Assembly (NCBI GenBank): GCA_009773455.1
Contig: WSXU01000002.1
Coordinates: 62,001 to 126,000 of the forward strand
Length of the DNA: 64,000 nt
Reading direction: 5' to 3'
DNA from: Bacteroidota bacterium
GTDB lineage: Bacteria; Bacteroidota; Bacteroidia; Bacteroidales; Lentimicrobiaceae
Shown here: piece after piece, positions 1 through 9,557 of the stretch
How the letters are laid out: each line of letters starts with the position of its first letter
Position numbering within the stretch: the first letter of the stretch is position 1
Made by a program: the position numbers and the translations under genes
The notes under the pieces: model-generated
The model's input: the letters and a program-made list of their open reading frames with translations, nothing else
Databases searched by the model: none
What the model was told of the DNA's origin: nothing

Positions 1-477
1 TCTTATAAATTCCGAGATTATGAGTTCCGAAAGACACCTAATGAAGGCCGACAGATGGTAACTACTCAATATGATGAAACCGAAGAATTAAGAAAATTCC
101 CAAAAGGCTCAATCGTCGTGCTTATGAACCAGAGAACCGCCAGGGTTATTGCTTCAATTCTTGAACCTGCAGCTTCAGGTTCATTTGTTGAATGGGGCTT
201 CTTCAATCAGATTTTCGAACAAAAAGAATACAGTGAAACTTATGTGATGGAAAAAATGGCCCGGGAAATGCTTGAAAAAGATCCTCAGCTCAAAAAGGAG
301 TTCCTCGAAAAGATGGCGAAAGATACTGAATTCAGTAAAGACCAATGGAATATCCTGAACTGGTTCTACAGCAGAACTCCTTACTGGGACAAACAATTTC
401 TCAACTATCCTGTTGGCAGGATTTTCGACAAAACTACAATTACCTATCTCAGGAAAATTTCCCTTCCTTCAGAATAA
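1..477 (+). CDS. M14-family zinc carboxypeptidase, C-terminal fragment
   Basis: The frame is open from base 1, so the gene starts outside the window; the ATG at 55 is internal. The visible 158 residues resemble the C-terminal part of long Bacteroidota M14 metallocarboxypeptidases: a stretch 'SFVEWGFFNQIFEQKEY' followed by a charged helical segment with 'MLEKDPQLKKEF', and a tail containing 'FYSRTPYWD' and 'YPVGRI'. The catalytic zinc motif (HxxE) would lie upstream and is not visible, so activity cannot be judged. There is no T9SS sorting domain at the C-terminus, so export by another route is likely. No terminator is obvious after the stop. The family call rests on recalled similarity, not on catalytic residues. 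Confidence 0.6.
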   Translation, partial: SYKFRDYEFRKTPNEGRQMVTTQYDETEELRKFPKGSIVVLMNQRTARVIASILEPAASGSFVEWGFFNQIFEQKEYSETYVMEKMAREMLEKDPQLKKEFLEKMAKDTEFSKDQWNILNWFYSRTPYWDKQFLNYPVGRIFDKTTITYLRKISLPSE

Positions 478-1021
478 ATTCGCAGGATTCATCCGATTTT
501 TTATCGCAGAAAATATGAGCTGGAGACCAGTCAGTTCACATTTTCCTTTTTAATCCATCAGCCTTTATCACCTGTAGAATCAATTCAAATTATAGTATCA
601 AATAGCAAAGAATTGTTGAAGTTTTATTCTTATAAAAGCAGCTACGAATCTGGTTTATGATGTCTGGTCTTATCATCCCAGTGAATTCAGTTAACAAAAT
701 ATCATATTTTTCATTTCGGTCTTGCATATAATATAAACTTGACCTATTTTTACACTTCACTTAGTGTAGCATTTACACAAACATAGTGTTATTGGTACAC
801 GAAGAGTTAAGGAACAATTATCAGGAATCAGATCACAAGCATTTTTCTGATTGATGGGGCTAATATTTTACTTCTGCACGGTCAATTTAATAAACACCTG
901 GATGGTCATTTCTTTGAACATCCCAGGCTCTTCCCCTTTGACTGCTATTTTAGAATTTAAGCAATAAAATTTTAAACGAATAATTTGAAAAATATCAGGA
1001 ATTAACCAAAAACAAAACCCT
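478..1021. other. Intergenic region upstream of the sugar-utilisation locus
   Basis: This 544-base stretch has no convincing gene. Around 755-805 it holds two copies of TAGTGT about 25 bases apart in an AT-rich context and several ACAC/GTGT elements, which could be regulator sites for the downstream locus. I found no clean TAnnTTTG box near 1022; a near match with a one-base spacer (TAATTTG) lies around 980-987. Confidence 0.35.
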
Positions 1022-2362
1022 ATGAATAAACAGGACAACAGTTTCAAGGTCGGGATGTCAGTAATCGGCTCCATATTCTTTATTTTCGGTTTCGCCACCA
1101 CCTTCATCATTACGTTGAGTGCAAAAGTCAAGGATATTTTTGCACTCACTGAATTCGAAGCCCAGATGTTAAACTTTGCATTTTTTATTACCTATGCATT
1201 GATATCTATACCGATTGGTCTCTACATTAAAAAAATCGGTTATAAGAGGGCTTTGGTCATCGGATTGTTGTTGATGGCAGCCGGAGGATTCCTGTTCTTT
1301 CCTTCATCCAGTATTCCTTCATTCCCGTTGTTCCTTGTTTCGACTTTCATTCTGGCAGCCGGTGTTGTGTTTCTTCAAACCGCTGCCAATCCATACGTTA
1401 CTGCCTTAGGTCCGGAAGAATCTGCATCCAGTCGGCTGAATTTAACCCAGGCGCTCAATTCGATTGCGACTATGGTAGCACCATGGCTGATTGCAGTATT
1501 TATCTTCACCAGCGCTTCTGAATTGCTTACCCCCGGTGAAAAAGCCGCCACAGTTCAGATGCCATTTATTGTAATGAGTGTGCTCATTGTAATAATTGCT
1601 TTGCTTATTATGACCATTAAACTTCCTGAGATTTCGCAAACCTCCACTGAAAAGAAAAGCGTCTGGAAATATCCGCACATGCTATTGGGTGCCTTGGCTA
1701 TCTTTTTTTACGTAGGAGCTGAAGTTGGAAACGGGAGTCTAATCATTAACTATTTGAAGGAAACAAACGGGATGGACCCGAATGTTGCATCAAAATATGC
1801 TGCCATTTATTGGGGTGGTGCTATGGTTGGCCGGTTCTTTGGTTCATTTATGTTTTCCGGTATCAGCATGTCAAAAAAAATCACCTATGCACTTCCCGTT
1901 CTTCTGCTTGCCCTTGTTTCCGGCTCGTTTGTTACTGACTGGAACTGGAGTATAGGTGCAATATTTCTGGGTATAGCAGTGGTTAATTTCCTGATAATGC
2001 AGATTGGAACAGGGAAAGCAGCACGCACTCTGGCTGTTTTCGCTCTGGTAGCAGCAGTACTGGACCTTGTAACCAGTTTCGGCACAGGTCAGGTTGCCCT
2101 CTGGACTGTTATTTCCATCGGTCTCTTTAATTCAATCATGTTCCCCAACATCTTTACGCTGGCTGTAAAAGATCTGGATTCCGGTGAGTTAAGTACAGCT
2201 TCCGGAATCATTAACACACTGATCTTTGGAGGCGCCATCATACCTCCGATCATGGGAAGTGTTGCTGATAATTTTGGTTATACCTGGGCCTTCATTGTAC
2301 CAGCTGTATGTTACCTCTATATCTTCTTCTACGCTGTCAAGGGTAGTCAGATAAGAAGATAG
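1022..2362 (+). CDS. Sugar MFS transporter, FHS family (FucP/GluP-like)
   Basis: A 446-residue polytopic inner-membrane permease with about twelve hydrophobic segments. The N-terminal region 'SIFFIFGFATTFI' and the segment with 'LQTAANPYV' followed by 'SRLNLTQALNS' are typical of the fucose/glucose-galactose:H+ symporter family. Length fits the family. It would import the mono- or oligosaccharide released by the downstream locus into the cytoplasm. The gene is 47 bases upstream of the secreted glucanase on the same strand and probably belongs to the same transcription unit. The family assignment is firm; the exact sugar is unknown. In a beta-1,2-glucan locus glucose or sophorose would be the expected substrate, which is inference. 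Confidence 0.85.
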   Translation: MNKQDNSFKVGMSVIGSIFFIFGFATTFIITLSAKVKDIFALTEFEAQMLNFAFFITYALISIPIGLYIKKIGYKRALVIGLLLMAAGGFLFFPSSSIPSFPLFLVSTFILAAGVVFLQTAANPYVTALGPEESASSRLNLTQALNSIATMVAPWLIAVFIFTSASELLTPGEKAATVQMPFIVMSVLIVIIALLIMTIKLPEISQTSTEKKSVWKYPHMLLGALAIFFYVGAEVGNGSLIINYLKETNGMDPNVASKYAAIYWGGAMVGRFFGSFMFSGISMSKKITYALPVLLLALVSGSFVTDWNWSIGAIFLGIAVVNFLIMQIGTGKAARTLAVFALVAAVLDLVTSFGTGQVALWTVISIGLFNSIMFPNIFTLAVKDLDSGELSTASGIINTLIFGGAIIPPIMGSVADNFGYTWAFIVPAVCYLYIFFYAVKGSQIRR

Positions 2363-2409
2363 TACTTCGTTGTATTAACACTTGATTTACAGTATGTAAT
2401 AAAAAGAAA

Positions 2410-4830
2410 ATGCTTCTCAACCGGAAACTGATAATTATTATTTGCCTGTCACTCGGCCTGGCATGGGAGGGTGGTTTACTTGCTCAGACCTACCTTTACT
2501 TTCAGGACAGTCCATCCACGGATCTGTATGATTACAGTTGGATGGAACTGACTCCGCCAAGCGAACTTGAACGTAAAGGAAGTGATCTCAGGAGGTTTCC
2601 GGTTGAAAGCATCTCATCCCCTGTACAGGGTACAAATTCATTGAGGTTAAAATGGAAGTCACTCAGTGGTGGCGACTGGGTTGCCATTGCTGCAGGTACA
2701 GATTGGACTGCAAAAGACATTAGTCAGACAGACACCTTGTTATTCTGGCTTTGGTCGGTTGAAGGCATAAATTCATCCGACCTGCCTCTGATATTTCTTG
2801 AAGATGTCAACAATGTAAAAACCACTAAACATAATTTTTCAGCCTGGAGTCCTATAACGCTACCTACTGGTGTATGGCTGAAAATTACAATGCCTATGTC
2901 AGTCTTCCTCGGCGCAGGCGATCCGGTTGATTTCACCCGCATCAAAACCATCGGTTTTGCCCAGAATCTTACCGATGGATTAACCCATACCCTGTATATC
3001 GATGATATGCGGGTTTTTGCTGGTGATGGCACTTCACCGCCCGCATCACAACCTTCAGGTGTGATTGCTGAAGGGTATGACAGTCATATTGATGTTTCAT
3101 GGAATGCGAACCCGGAAACCTATCTGAATGGTTATATGGTTCAACGCTCAACAGACGGCGGAGCAAACTACACCACAATCTCGGTTACTGATAAAAATAC
3201 TTTGCGCTATATCGACTGGGTTAAAGCCTTCGGCACTGAAGTAAACGCAGTATACAGGATAATAGCCCTGAATGCATCAAATGAACCTTCAGATCCCTCT
3301 GAGCCGGTTGCAGCAACAACCCATCCGTTCTCTGATGAAGAATTCCTGGATATGGTTCAGAAATATACCTTCAGGTATTTTTATGATTATGCGCATCCGG
3401 CTTCAGGAATGATAAGAGAACGGTATAATTCAGGAGATGTGGTTACCATTGGCGGATCCGGGTTTGGGATCATGGCATTACTGGTTGGAATCGAAAGAGG
3501 TTTCATTACCCGGCAGGAAGGCATTGACCGGATTAAGAAAATGCTGACTTTCCTGGAAAACTCCGACAGGTTTCACGGAGTCTGGCCACATTGGATCAAC
3601 GGGAATACAGGTGAAGTGATCCCATTTAGTACGAAGGATAACGGTGGTGACCTAGTTGAGACAGGGTTCCTGGTTGAAGGATTGTTGACTGCACGTCAGT
3701 ATTTCAATTACTCAACGCCGGATGAACTGGACATTGTAAGCAGAATTACATCACTCTGGGAAAGTGTGGAGTGGGACTGGTATACAAAAAACAATTCCGG
3801 CACATTATACTGGCACTGGTCACCCGACTACCAGTGGCAGATAAATATGCAGATTCGTGGCTGGAACGAAGCCTCCATCATATATATACTGGCAATAGCC
3901 TCACCTACCCATTCAATACCTGCGGGTTACTGGAAGAATGGCTGGGCCGGAGCATCTTATTACCTTAACGGCGGATCGTTCTATGGTTATAAATTAGATG
4001 TTGGATGGGACCGTGGCGGACCACTATTTTTTGCACACTACTCCTTCCTGGGATTTGATCCACGAAGTAAAAAGGATGAGTTTACCAATTATTTTAACCT
4101 GAACAGGAATCATACACTGATCAACAGGGCTTATTGTATCGACAATCCGAAGAATTATTCCGGTTATGGAGAAAACTGCTGGGGACTCACTGCCAGTGAT
4201 GATCCGGATGGATATATGGCCCACGAACCTACCAGCAGTCGCGATAACGGCACCATATCCCCCACTGCAGCCCTCTCTTCCATGCCTTATACACCTGATG
4301 AATCATTGGGGGCTTTGAAGTATTTATATCGCGAACTCGGACAGAAAACCTGGGGGCCCATGGGCTTCTATGATGCATTCAATCAATCACGTAACTGGTG
4401 GGCTACTTCCTATCTGGCCATTGATCAGGGACCAATCATCGGAATGATTGAAAACCATCGTTCAGGACTATTATGGAATAAATTTATGGCAAACCCTGAA
4501 ATCAACCCTATGCTTGAAGCAATGGGGTTTGCCTATGATGCCAGTTCCGTTGACAACAAGGATTCGGGTTTTGATTTCGACATTTTTCCGAACCCTGCTG
4601 TTGATGTATATGTTAACCTTTCTTTCATGATGAAATCTACTGGTTTGGTTAACATCAGGATCATCGATTTATCCGGAAGAACAGTTTCTGAGTTTAATCA
4701 CGAAACCCTGTTAAGGGGAATAAATACAGTTCCTGTTGACGTGGAAAATCTGGCGGCCGGTGTATATACAATAAGGGTCACAGGCCCTGCCAGAGAATCA
4801 GGTTCAAAAAAGCTGCTTATCGGAAAATAA
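2410..4830 (+). CDS. Secreted GH144-like glucanase (glycoamylase domain), T9SS cargo
   Basis: An 806-residue exported enzyme. Order: signal peptide ending 'GGLLA' before Gln26; a beta-sandwich, CBM-like region (about 27-200) ending in 'YIDDMRVF'; a fibronectin-III-like domain (about 215-305); the glycoamylase (Pfam PF10091 type) alpha/alpha-barrel from about 315 to 705, with 'TFRYFYDYAHPASGM', 'GGSGFGIMAL', 'GVWPHWINGNTG' and 'DNGGDLVETGFL'; and a T9SS type A sorting domain (about 722-806, 'IFPNPAVD', Lys-rich end). Characterised GH144 members from Bacteroidota, such as Chitinophaga pinensis SGL, are endo-beta-1,2-glucanases, so beta-1,2-glucan is the best substrate guess. It lies between the permease and SusC, as expected for the surface enzyme of a utilisation locus. 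Catalytic residues were not assigned. Confidence 0.8.
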   Translation: MLLNRKLIIIICLSLGLAWEGGLLAQTYLYFQDSPSTDLYDYSWMELTPPSELERKGSDLRRFPVESISSPVQGTNSLRLKWKSLSGGDWVAIAAGTDWTAKDISQTDTLLFWLWSVEGINSSDLPLIFLEDVNNVKTTKHNFSAWSPITLPTGVWLKITMPMSVFLGAGDPVDFTRIKTIGFAQNLTDGLTHTLYIDDMRVFAGDGTSPPASQPSGVIAEGYDSHIDVSWNANPETYLNGYMVQRSTDGGANYTTISVTDKNTLRYIDWVKAFGTEVNAVYRIIALNASNEPSDPSEPVAATTHPFSDEEFLDMVQKYTFRYFYDYAHPASGMIRERYNSGDVVTIGGSGFGIMALLVGIERGFITRQEGIDRIKKMLTFLENSDRFHGVWPHWINGNTGEVIPFSTKDNGGDLVETGFLVEGLLTARQYFNYSTPDELDIVSRITSLWESVEWDWYTKNNSGTLYWHWSPDYQWQINMQIRGWNEASIIYILAIASPTHSIPAGYWKNGWAGASYYLNGGSFYGYKLDVGWDRGGPLFFAHYSFLGFDPRSKKDEFTNYFNLNRNHTLINRAYCIDNPKNYSGYGENCWGLTASDDPDGYMAHEPTSSRDNGTISPTAALSSMPYTPDESLGALKYLYRELGQKTWGPMGFYDAFNQSRNWWATSYLAIDQGPIIGMIENHRSGLLWNKFMANPEINPMLEAMGFAYDASSVDNKDSGFDFDIFPNPAVDVYVNLSFMMKSTGLVNIRIIDLSGRTVSEFNHETLLRGINTVPVDVENLAAGVYTIRVTGPARESGSKKLLIGK

Positions 4831-4935
4831 CCAATATTATAATTGCATTGACATTTCTGATCGCATTTGAAACATTATTAAATCCCAAACCAATAAACCA
4901 AGCGTAAACAAACCAACAACCAAACCAACAACCAA

Positions 4936-7900
4936 ATGAAAAAAGTAAAACATCTACTCATTCTGCTGTTCACCGTAGGCCTTATACCATTGGCGATGGC
5001 CCAACAGGTGAAGGTTTCCGGCAAAGTTACCAACGCAGCGACCGGCGAAACCCTTCCGGGAGTGACTGTTGTTGTAAAAGGAACAACATCAGGCGTTTCA
5101 ACCGATCTGGATGGTAAGTACAGCCTTAATGTTCCTCCAACTGCAACATTGGTTTTCAGTTTCGTAGGAATGGAAACCCAGGAAGTACGTCTTGAAGGCC
5201 GCACCGTAGTTAACGTAGCCCTATCTGTTTCTGCAAGTATGCTTGAAGAAATCGTAGTCGTGGGTTATGGCACAAGTAAAGTCAAGGACCTGACATCGTC
5301 GATTACAACTGTAAAATCGGAAGATATATTGAGAACCCCATCTTCCCAGCCTATGCAGGCCTTACAGGGCAAAGTGGCAGGTATGCAGGTAGTTGCAAAT
5401 GGCGGACCAGGTAATTCATCAACAATAAGGGTACGAGGTGTCGGTTCATTCCCCGGCCGAAGCAGTGAAGACCCTTTGTATGTTGTTGACGGTATGTTTT
5501 TTGACAACATTGATTTCCTGAATCCTTCCGATATTGCAACCATTTCAGTACTAAAGGATGCATCCGCTGCAGCAATCTATGGCGTTCGGGCAGCTAACGG
5601 TGTTATTTTAATTGAGACCAAATCAGGCTCTTACAATCAAAAAACTGAAATCACCTATGATGGTTATCTGGGTTATCAGTCGGCACAAAATATAGTGAAG
5701 ATGGCCAATGCCGAACAGTTCACCAACATGGCCCTTGAATCTGGTTCAGCCGCGGATATTTCCTATATAGAGAATTCGATGCAACGCTATGGTAGGAGCC
5801 GGGTAAATCCGAATATTCCCGATGTAAATACCGACTGGTACAATGAAATTCTTAGGGTTTCACAGATTCAGAATCACAACCTCGATTTTTCCGGCGGGAA
5901 TGAAGTAGCCCGGTATTCCATCGGAACAAATTACTTTTCACAGGATGGAATCCTGGATATGGATAACAGTTATGAGAGGTTGAATCTGCGCTCCAAACTC
6001 GATGTAAAAGCAACCAAGTGGCTGACAATCGGCGCCAACTTAATTTACAGCAATGCATTAAAATTCAGCGAACAGGCCAGTGCATGGAACCTTGCCTACT
6101 TTGCTGTACCGATCCTGCCCAAGTATGATGAACTGAATACGGTTGCCACCCCTACCAATTATGCGAATGCGCAGGACATGGGTTACAGAAGCGGTCAGAA
6201 TCCTTTCCCAACCCTGGATTATAATATTGACAGGATGAAAATCAGGAAAATAATAGCCAATTTCTATCTTGATGTTACCCTGATCCCAAGCACCCTGACA
6301 TTTAAAACCAACTATTATAATAATTACTCCGGCATTGATCAAAGGGTTATCAATCTACCTTATTTTATAGGTAATAGCTTTCAAAACCCTGACCCAACCA
6401 TTGCACGTACTATTTCGCTGTATTACAACCAGATATGGGACAATGTACTCACCTTTAACAAAAGTTTCAACAAGCACAATCTGACAGTTATGGCAGGTTC
6501 CTCCTTTAGGGATGAAGGTTCTCAGATTCTAAAAGCTACAGCAAAGAATTTCCCGACAGATCAGGAACAATCATGGTATATCAACCAGGCCCTGAATGTA
6601 CTTCCTGAATCTGTTGGTGATGACGGCAAACGTGAGTATGGCATGTCTTACTTCAGCAGGCTGGCTTATAATTTTAATAATAGATATCTGTTTTACGCTA
6701 CAATGCGTGCTGATGGAAACAATAAATATCAGGAGAAATGGGGATACTTCCCAACATTGGCAGCAGGTTGGATTATTTCTGAAGAATCATTCCTCAAAGG
6801 CAATAAAAATGTGCCTTATCTTAAACTTCGTGCCAGCTGGGGACAACTTGGAAATGACCATGTACCGGCCAGTGATGGAGCAATCACTTCGTCAGTTGCT
6901 ACCACAACCCTGGGTGGAACAGTATACTCAGGTGTGGTGGTTAATAATACATTCAATTTTCTTAAATGGGAGTTAACCGAGGAAACCAATGTCGGAATCA
7001 CTGCCAGTCTTATGAGTGACAGACTTTCTGCAGATCTCGATTATTTTATCCGTGATACCAAAAATGCAGCACTTCTGATTAAGATTCCAGGTTCAGGTGA
7101 TGTCATGTGGAGACCGGTTGGTACAATCAGAAACTCAGGATTTGAATTTGCCCTTAACTGGTCTGATAAAATCAACGATCAACTGAGTTATGCTATAGGA
7201 GGTAATATTTCAACCCTGAAAAATGAAGCCAGAGACCTCTACGGACAGGAATACATCGACGGCGGCTCTGCTGAATTCCGTCAACGGACATACATGAATG
7301 AGCCTATGATGGCTTTCTATGGTCGTGAAGTAGCAGGCGTTTACCAGAACCAGGCTGAAATTGATGCCGATCCTGCAGCTGTTGCTTATAATCTTGAGAA
7401 TCCAAGTACAAAACTGGTACCTGGCGATTTCAGGTATAAAGACCAGAACGGCGATGGCAAGATTAATGATGATGACCGTGTTATTCTGGGTTCCTATTTC
7501 CCAAATTTCATCTATGGCTTTAACTTAAGTGCGAATTACAGGAATTTCGATTTCTCTGCCAGCTTCTACGGACAATCCGGAAACAAAGTCCTGAACCGTA
7601 AAAGGGGTGAAATCATCTGGACAGCTGACGGGAATATGGATGCCGACCTGGCAACCAACCGCTGGCATGGTGAAGGAACTTCCAACATTTACCCTTCATC
7701 AGCAGGGCTAAGGAAAGGCTGGAATCAGAAAATGAGCGATTATTTTGTTGAAGACGGTTCGTTCTTCAGGATACAGAACATCCAGCTGGGCTATACCATT
7801 AAAAACAGCAAATGGCTGGGTGGAAAATTCCCTGTAACCAGGGTTGCATTCACCGCAGATCGTCCGTTGTCGCTGTTCAGCTATAATGGCTTTACACCTG

Positions 7901-7977
7901 AAGTTGCCAATGGAATTGATTCTCAAACATATCCGGTTCCTGCAACATATACTGTAAGTCTTAATGTCAGGTTCTAA
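4936..7977 (+). CDS. susC: SusC-family TonB-dependent outer-membrane transporter
   Basis: A 1013-residue porin of the SusC/RagA type. Signal peptide ends 'PLAMA' before Gln-Gln (22-24). Then comes a carboxypeptidase-regulatory-like domain (about 25-100, 'VSGKVTNAATGETLPGV' and 'DLDGKYSL'), the SusC motif 'EEIVVVGYGT', a plug domain ('GKVAGMQV', 'PLYVVDGMFFD', 'VLKDASAAAIYGVRAANG') and a long beta-barrel ending in an aromatic C-terminus ('YTVSLNVRF'). It imports oligosaccharides over the outer membrane with SusD acting as lid, powered by TonB-ExbBD encoded elsewhere. The leader carries two tandem copies of AACCAACAACCA just before the start. SusD follows after 19 bases. Confidence 0.95.
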   Translation: MKKVKHLLILLFTVGLIPLAMAQQVKVSGKVTNAATGETLPGVTVVVKGTTSGVSTDLDGKYSLNVPPTATLVFSFVGMETQEVRLEGRTVVNVALSVSASMLEEIVVVGYGTSKVKDLTSSITTVKSEDILRTPSSQPMQALQGKVAGMQVVANGGPGNSSTIRVRGVGSFPGRSSEDPLYVVDGMFFDNIDFLNPSDIATISVLKDASAAAIYGVRAANGVILIETKSGSYNQKTEITYDGYLGYQSAQNIVKMANAEQFTNMALESGSAADISYIENSMQRYGRSRVNPNIPDVNTDWYNEILRVSQIQNHNLDFSGGNEVARYSIGTNYFSQDGILDMDNSYERLNLRSKLDVKATKWLTIGANLIYSNALKFSEQASAWNLAYFAVPILPKYDELNTVATPTNYANAQDMGYRSGQNPFPTLDYNIDRMKIRKIIANFYLDVTLIPSTLTFKTNYYNNYSGIDQRVINLPYFIGNSFQNPDPTIARTISLYYNQIWDNVLTFNKSFNKHNLTVMAGSSFRDEGSQILKATAKNFPTDQEQSWYINQALNVLPESVGDDGKREYGMSYFSRLAYNFNNRYLFYATMRADGNNKYQEKWGYFPTLAAGWIISEESFLKGNKNVPYLKLRASWGQLGNDHVPASDGAITSSVATTTLGGTVYSGVVVNNTFNFLKWELTEETNVGITASLMSDRLSADLDYFIRDTKNAALLIKIPGSGDVMWRPVGTIRNSGFEFALNWSDKINDQLSYAIGGNISTLKNEARDLYGQEYIDGGSAEFRQRTYMNEPMMAFYGREVAGVYQNQAEIDADPAAVAYNLENPSTKLVPGDFRYKDQNGDGKINDDDRVILGSYFPNFIYGFNLSANYRNFDFSASFYGQSGNKVLNRKRGEIIWTADGNMDADLATNRWHGEGTSNIYPSSAGLRKGWNQKMSDYFVEDGSFFRIQNIQLGYTIKNSKWLGGKFPVTRVAFTADRPLSLFSYNGFTPEVANGIDSQTYPVPATYTVSLNVRF

Positions 7978-7996
7978 TCCCAAAAAACAAAAGAAA

Positions 7997-9526
7997 ATGA
8001 AACGAAACACAAAATATATACTGATAGCCCTCTGGGTGGTCGGACTTTTAGGTATCAGTGGTTGTTCCAAATACCTGGACGAAGGCCCGGAAGACAAAAG
8101 TTTCACAGAAGAAACCGATTATACCCAAAGCAGTAATATGATACTGCCGATCCTGGGAACCTACTCCGAATTCAATAATACCGAATGGGAAGACTTTCCG
8201 TTAATTTCTGTTCGTGGTGATGATGTGAATGCAGGTGGGCTTGGTGACCAACAGGATTTTGCCGCCACAGACGATTACAGTTATAATAAGGATTACTGGA
8301 TGTATAACTCACTATGGCAGAATTATTATACAAATATGTTCTCAGCCAATTCTGCGATGGAACAAATTGCACTCTACAAAGAAAACGGAGCGAACGCTGA
8401 CCTGGCTGACCAATATACTGCCGAAGCAAAAGTATTGCAGTCGTGGTGGCTGTTTCAGCTTAGCCGGGTATGGGGATCATTGCTGATTCCGGCAGGTTCG
8501 AGCCCTACAACCCTTTTTGTGACACCACTATCAACCAAGGATGAGGTAATGCAGTATATATCCGACAGGATGGATGAAGCCATTCCTCACCTTGTGTCCG
8601 TCAGGCCGAATGAGCGTACCGATATTCCGGGAGGTGTAACCCGTTATACTGCGCTGGCCATGAAAGCACTGGCAAACCTGGAATTGAAAAATTACCAGAA
8701 AGTTGCTGATGCCACCGGTGAAATTATTAGTTCCGGCAAATTCCAGCTTGAATCGGATTATTATGAACTCTTCAAGATTCAGGGCAAACTTAGCAATGAG
8801 AACCTCTGGGAAATGCAGTATTCAGATTTGGGACAAGGTTCAGGCGACAACTTTTCATACCTCTTCGCGTTTTTCGGACCACAGGGCTGGACACCAGCCG
8901 TAACCGGCTCAGGAGATGGCTGGGGTTTTTATGAACCCAGTCTGAAATACATCAAATTCATGCTCGACAGGGATGAAACGATTCGCCTGGAGACCACTGT
9001 AATTTTTACAAACCGTGGAATTACAGCACTTAAATCAGATCCGAATTATGCTACCCTGCCTTCCTGGATTTCGAACACTACCCGCTCAGGAGATGTGTTT
9101 AATGATTACGCGAGAGCTATGTTTGCCAGTGGAAAGCATTACCTGCCTTCAAACCAGCTCACAACAGGCCGCACTGATTACGGAACCAACAAGAATTTCA
9201 CCTGCATCAGGTATGCCGAGATTCTGCTTATGTATGCTGAGGCGCTGACACAGGGTGCTTCCGGATCAGCCGGTTCAGCTGATGGTGCCGTTAATCTCGT
9301 AAGGGAAAGAGCTGGTTTGTCAGCATTGTCGGGTGTTACCCTCGATCAGGTTATGGATGAAAAATTCGCAGAACTTGGCATGGAATGGGGTACCAGATTT
9401 TATGATATGGTAAGGCTTGGCAGAACCAATGAACTGAGCTATGATGGAAGATCATTCTCCCCTGATAAGACCTTCCTGCCCTATCCGCAGAATCAGGTTG
9501 ACCAGTTACCCATTCTCAAACAATAA
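7997..9526 (+). CDS. susD: SusD/RagB-family outer-membrane lipoprotein
   Basis: A 509-residue surface lipoprotein. I start it at the ATG at 7997, because this gives a proper lipoprotein signal (basic N-terminus, hydrophobic core, 'LLGISGC' with lipidated Cys23); the in-frame ATG at 7964 lies inside susC and would put ten extra charged residues in front. SusD features are the N-terminal TPR-like part ('YTAEAKVLQSWWLFQLSRVWG'-type helix), the 'RYTALAMKALANLEL' helix, and the C-terminal 'CIRYAEILLMYAEAL' followed by 'VNLVRERAGL', which is the classic family signature. It pairs with SusC to capture glycan fragments at the cell surface. Confidence 0.95.
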   Translation: MKRNTKYILIALWVVGLLGISGCSKYLDEGPEDKSFTEETDYTQSSNMILPILGTYSEFNNTEWEDFPLISVRGDDVNAGGLGDQQDFAATDDYSYNKDYWMYNSLWQNYYTNMFSANSAMEQIALYKENGANADLADQYTAEAKVLQSWWLFQLSRVWGSLLIPAGSSPTTLFVTPLSTKDEVMQYISDRMDEAIPHLVSVRPNERTDIPGGVTRYTALAMKALANLELKNYQKVADATGEIISSGKFQLESDYYELFKIQGKLSNENLWEMQYSDLGQGSGDNFSYLFAFFGPQGWTPAVTGSGDGWGFYEPSLKYIKFMLDRDETIRLETTVIFTNRGITALKSDPNYATLPSWISNTTRSGDVFNDYARAMFASGKHYLPSNQLTTGRTDYGTNKNFTCIRYAEILLMYAEALTQGASGSAGSADGAVNLVRERAGLSALSGVTLDQVMDEKFAELGMEWGTRFYDMVRLGRTNELSYDGRSFSPDKTFLPYPQNQVDQLPILKQ

Positions 9527-9557
9527 CTGTTACAACAAACAATAACAAAACAAGAAA

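Noticed and set aside
4905-4935. Tandem AACCAACAACCA repeats directly before susC
   Set aside because: Low-complexity A/C-rich leaders before susC genes are common; no sign of phase variation or an inversion site.
7964-7996. Earlier in-frame ATG for SusD
   Set aside because: It lies within the end of susC and would put charged residues before the lipoprotein signal.
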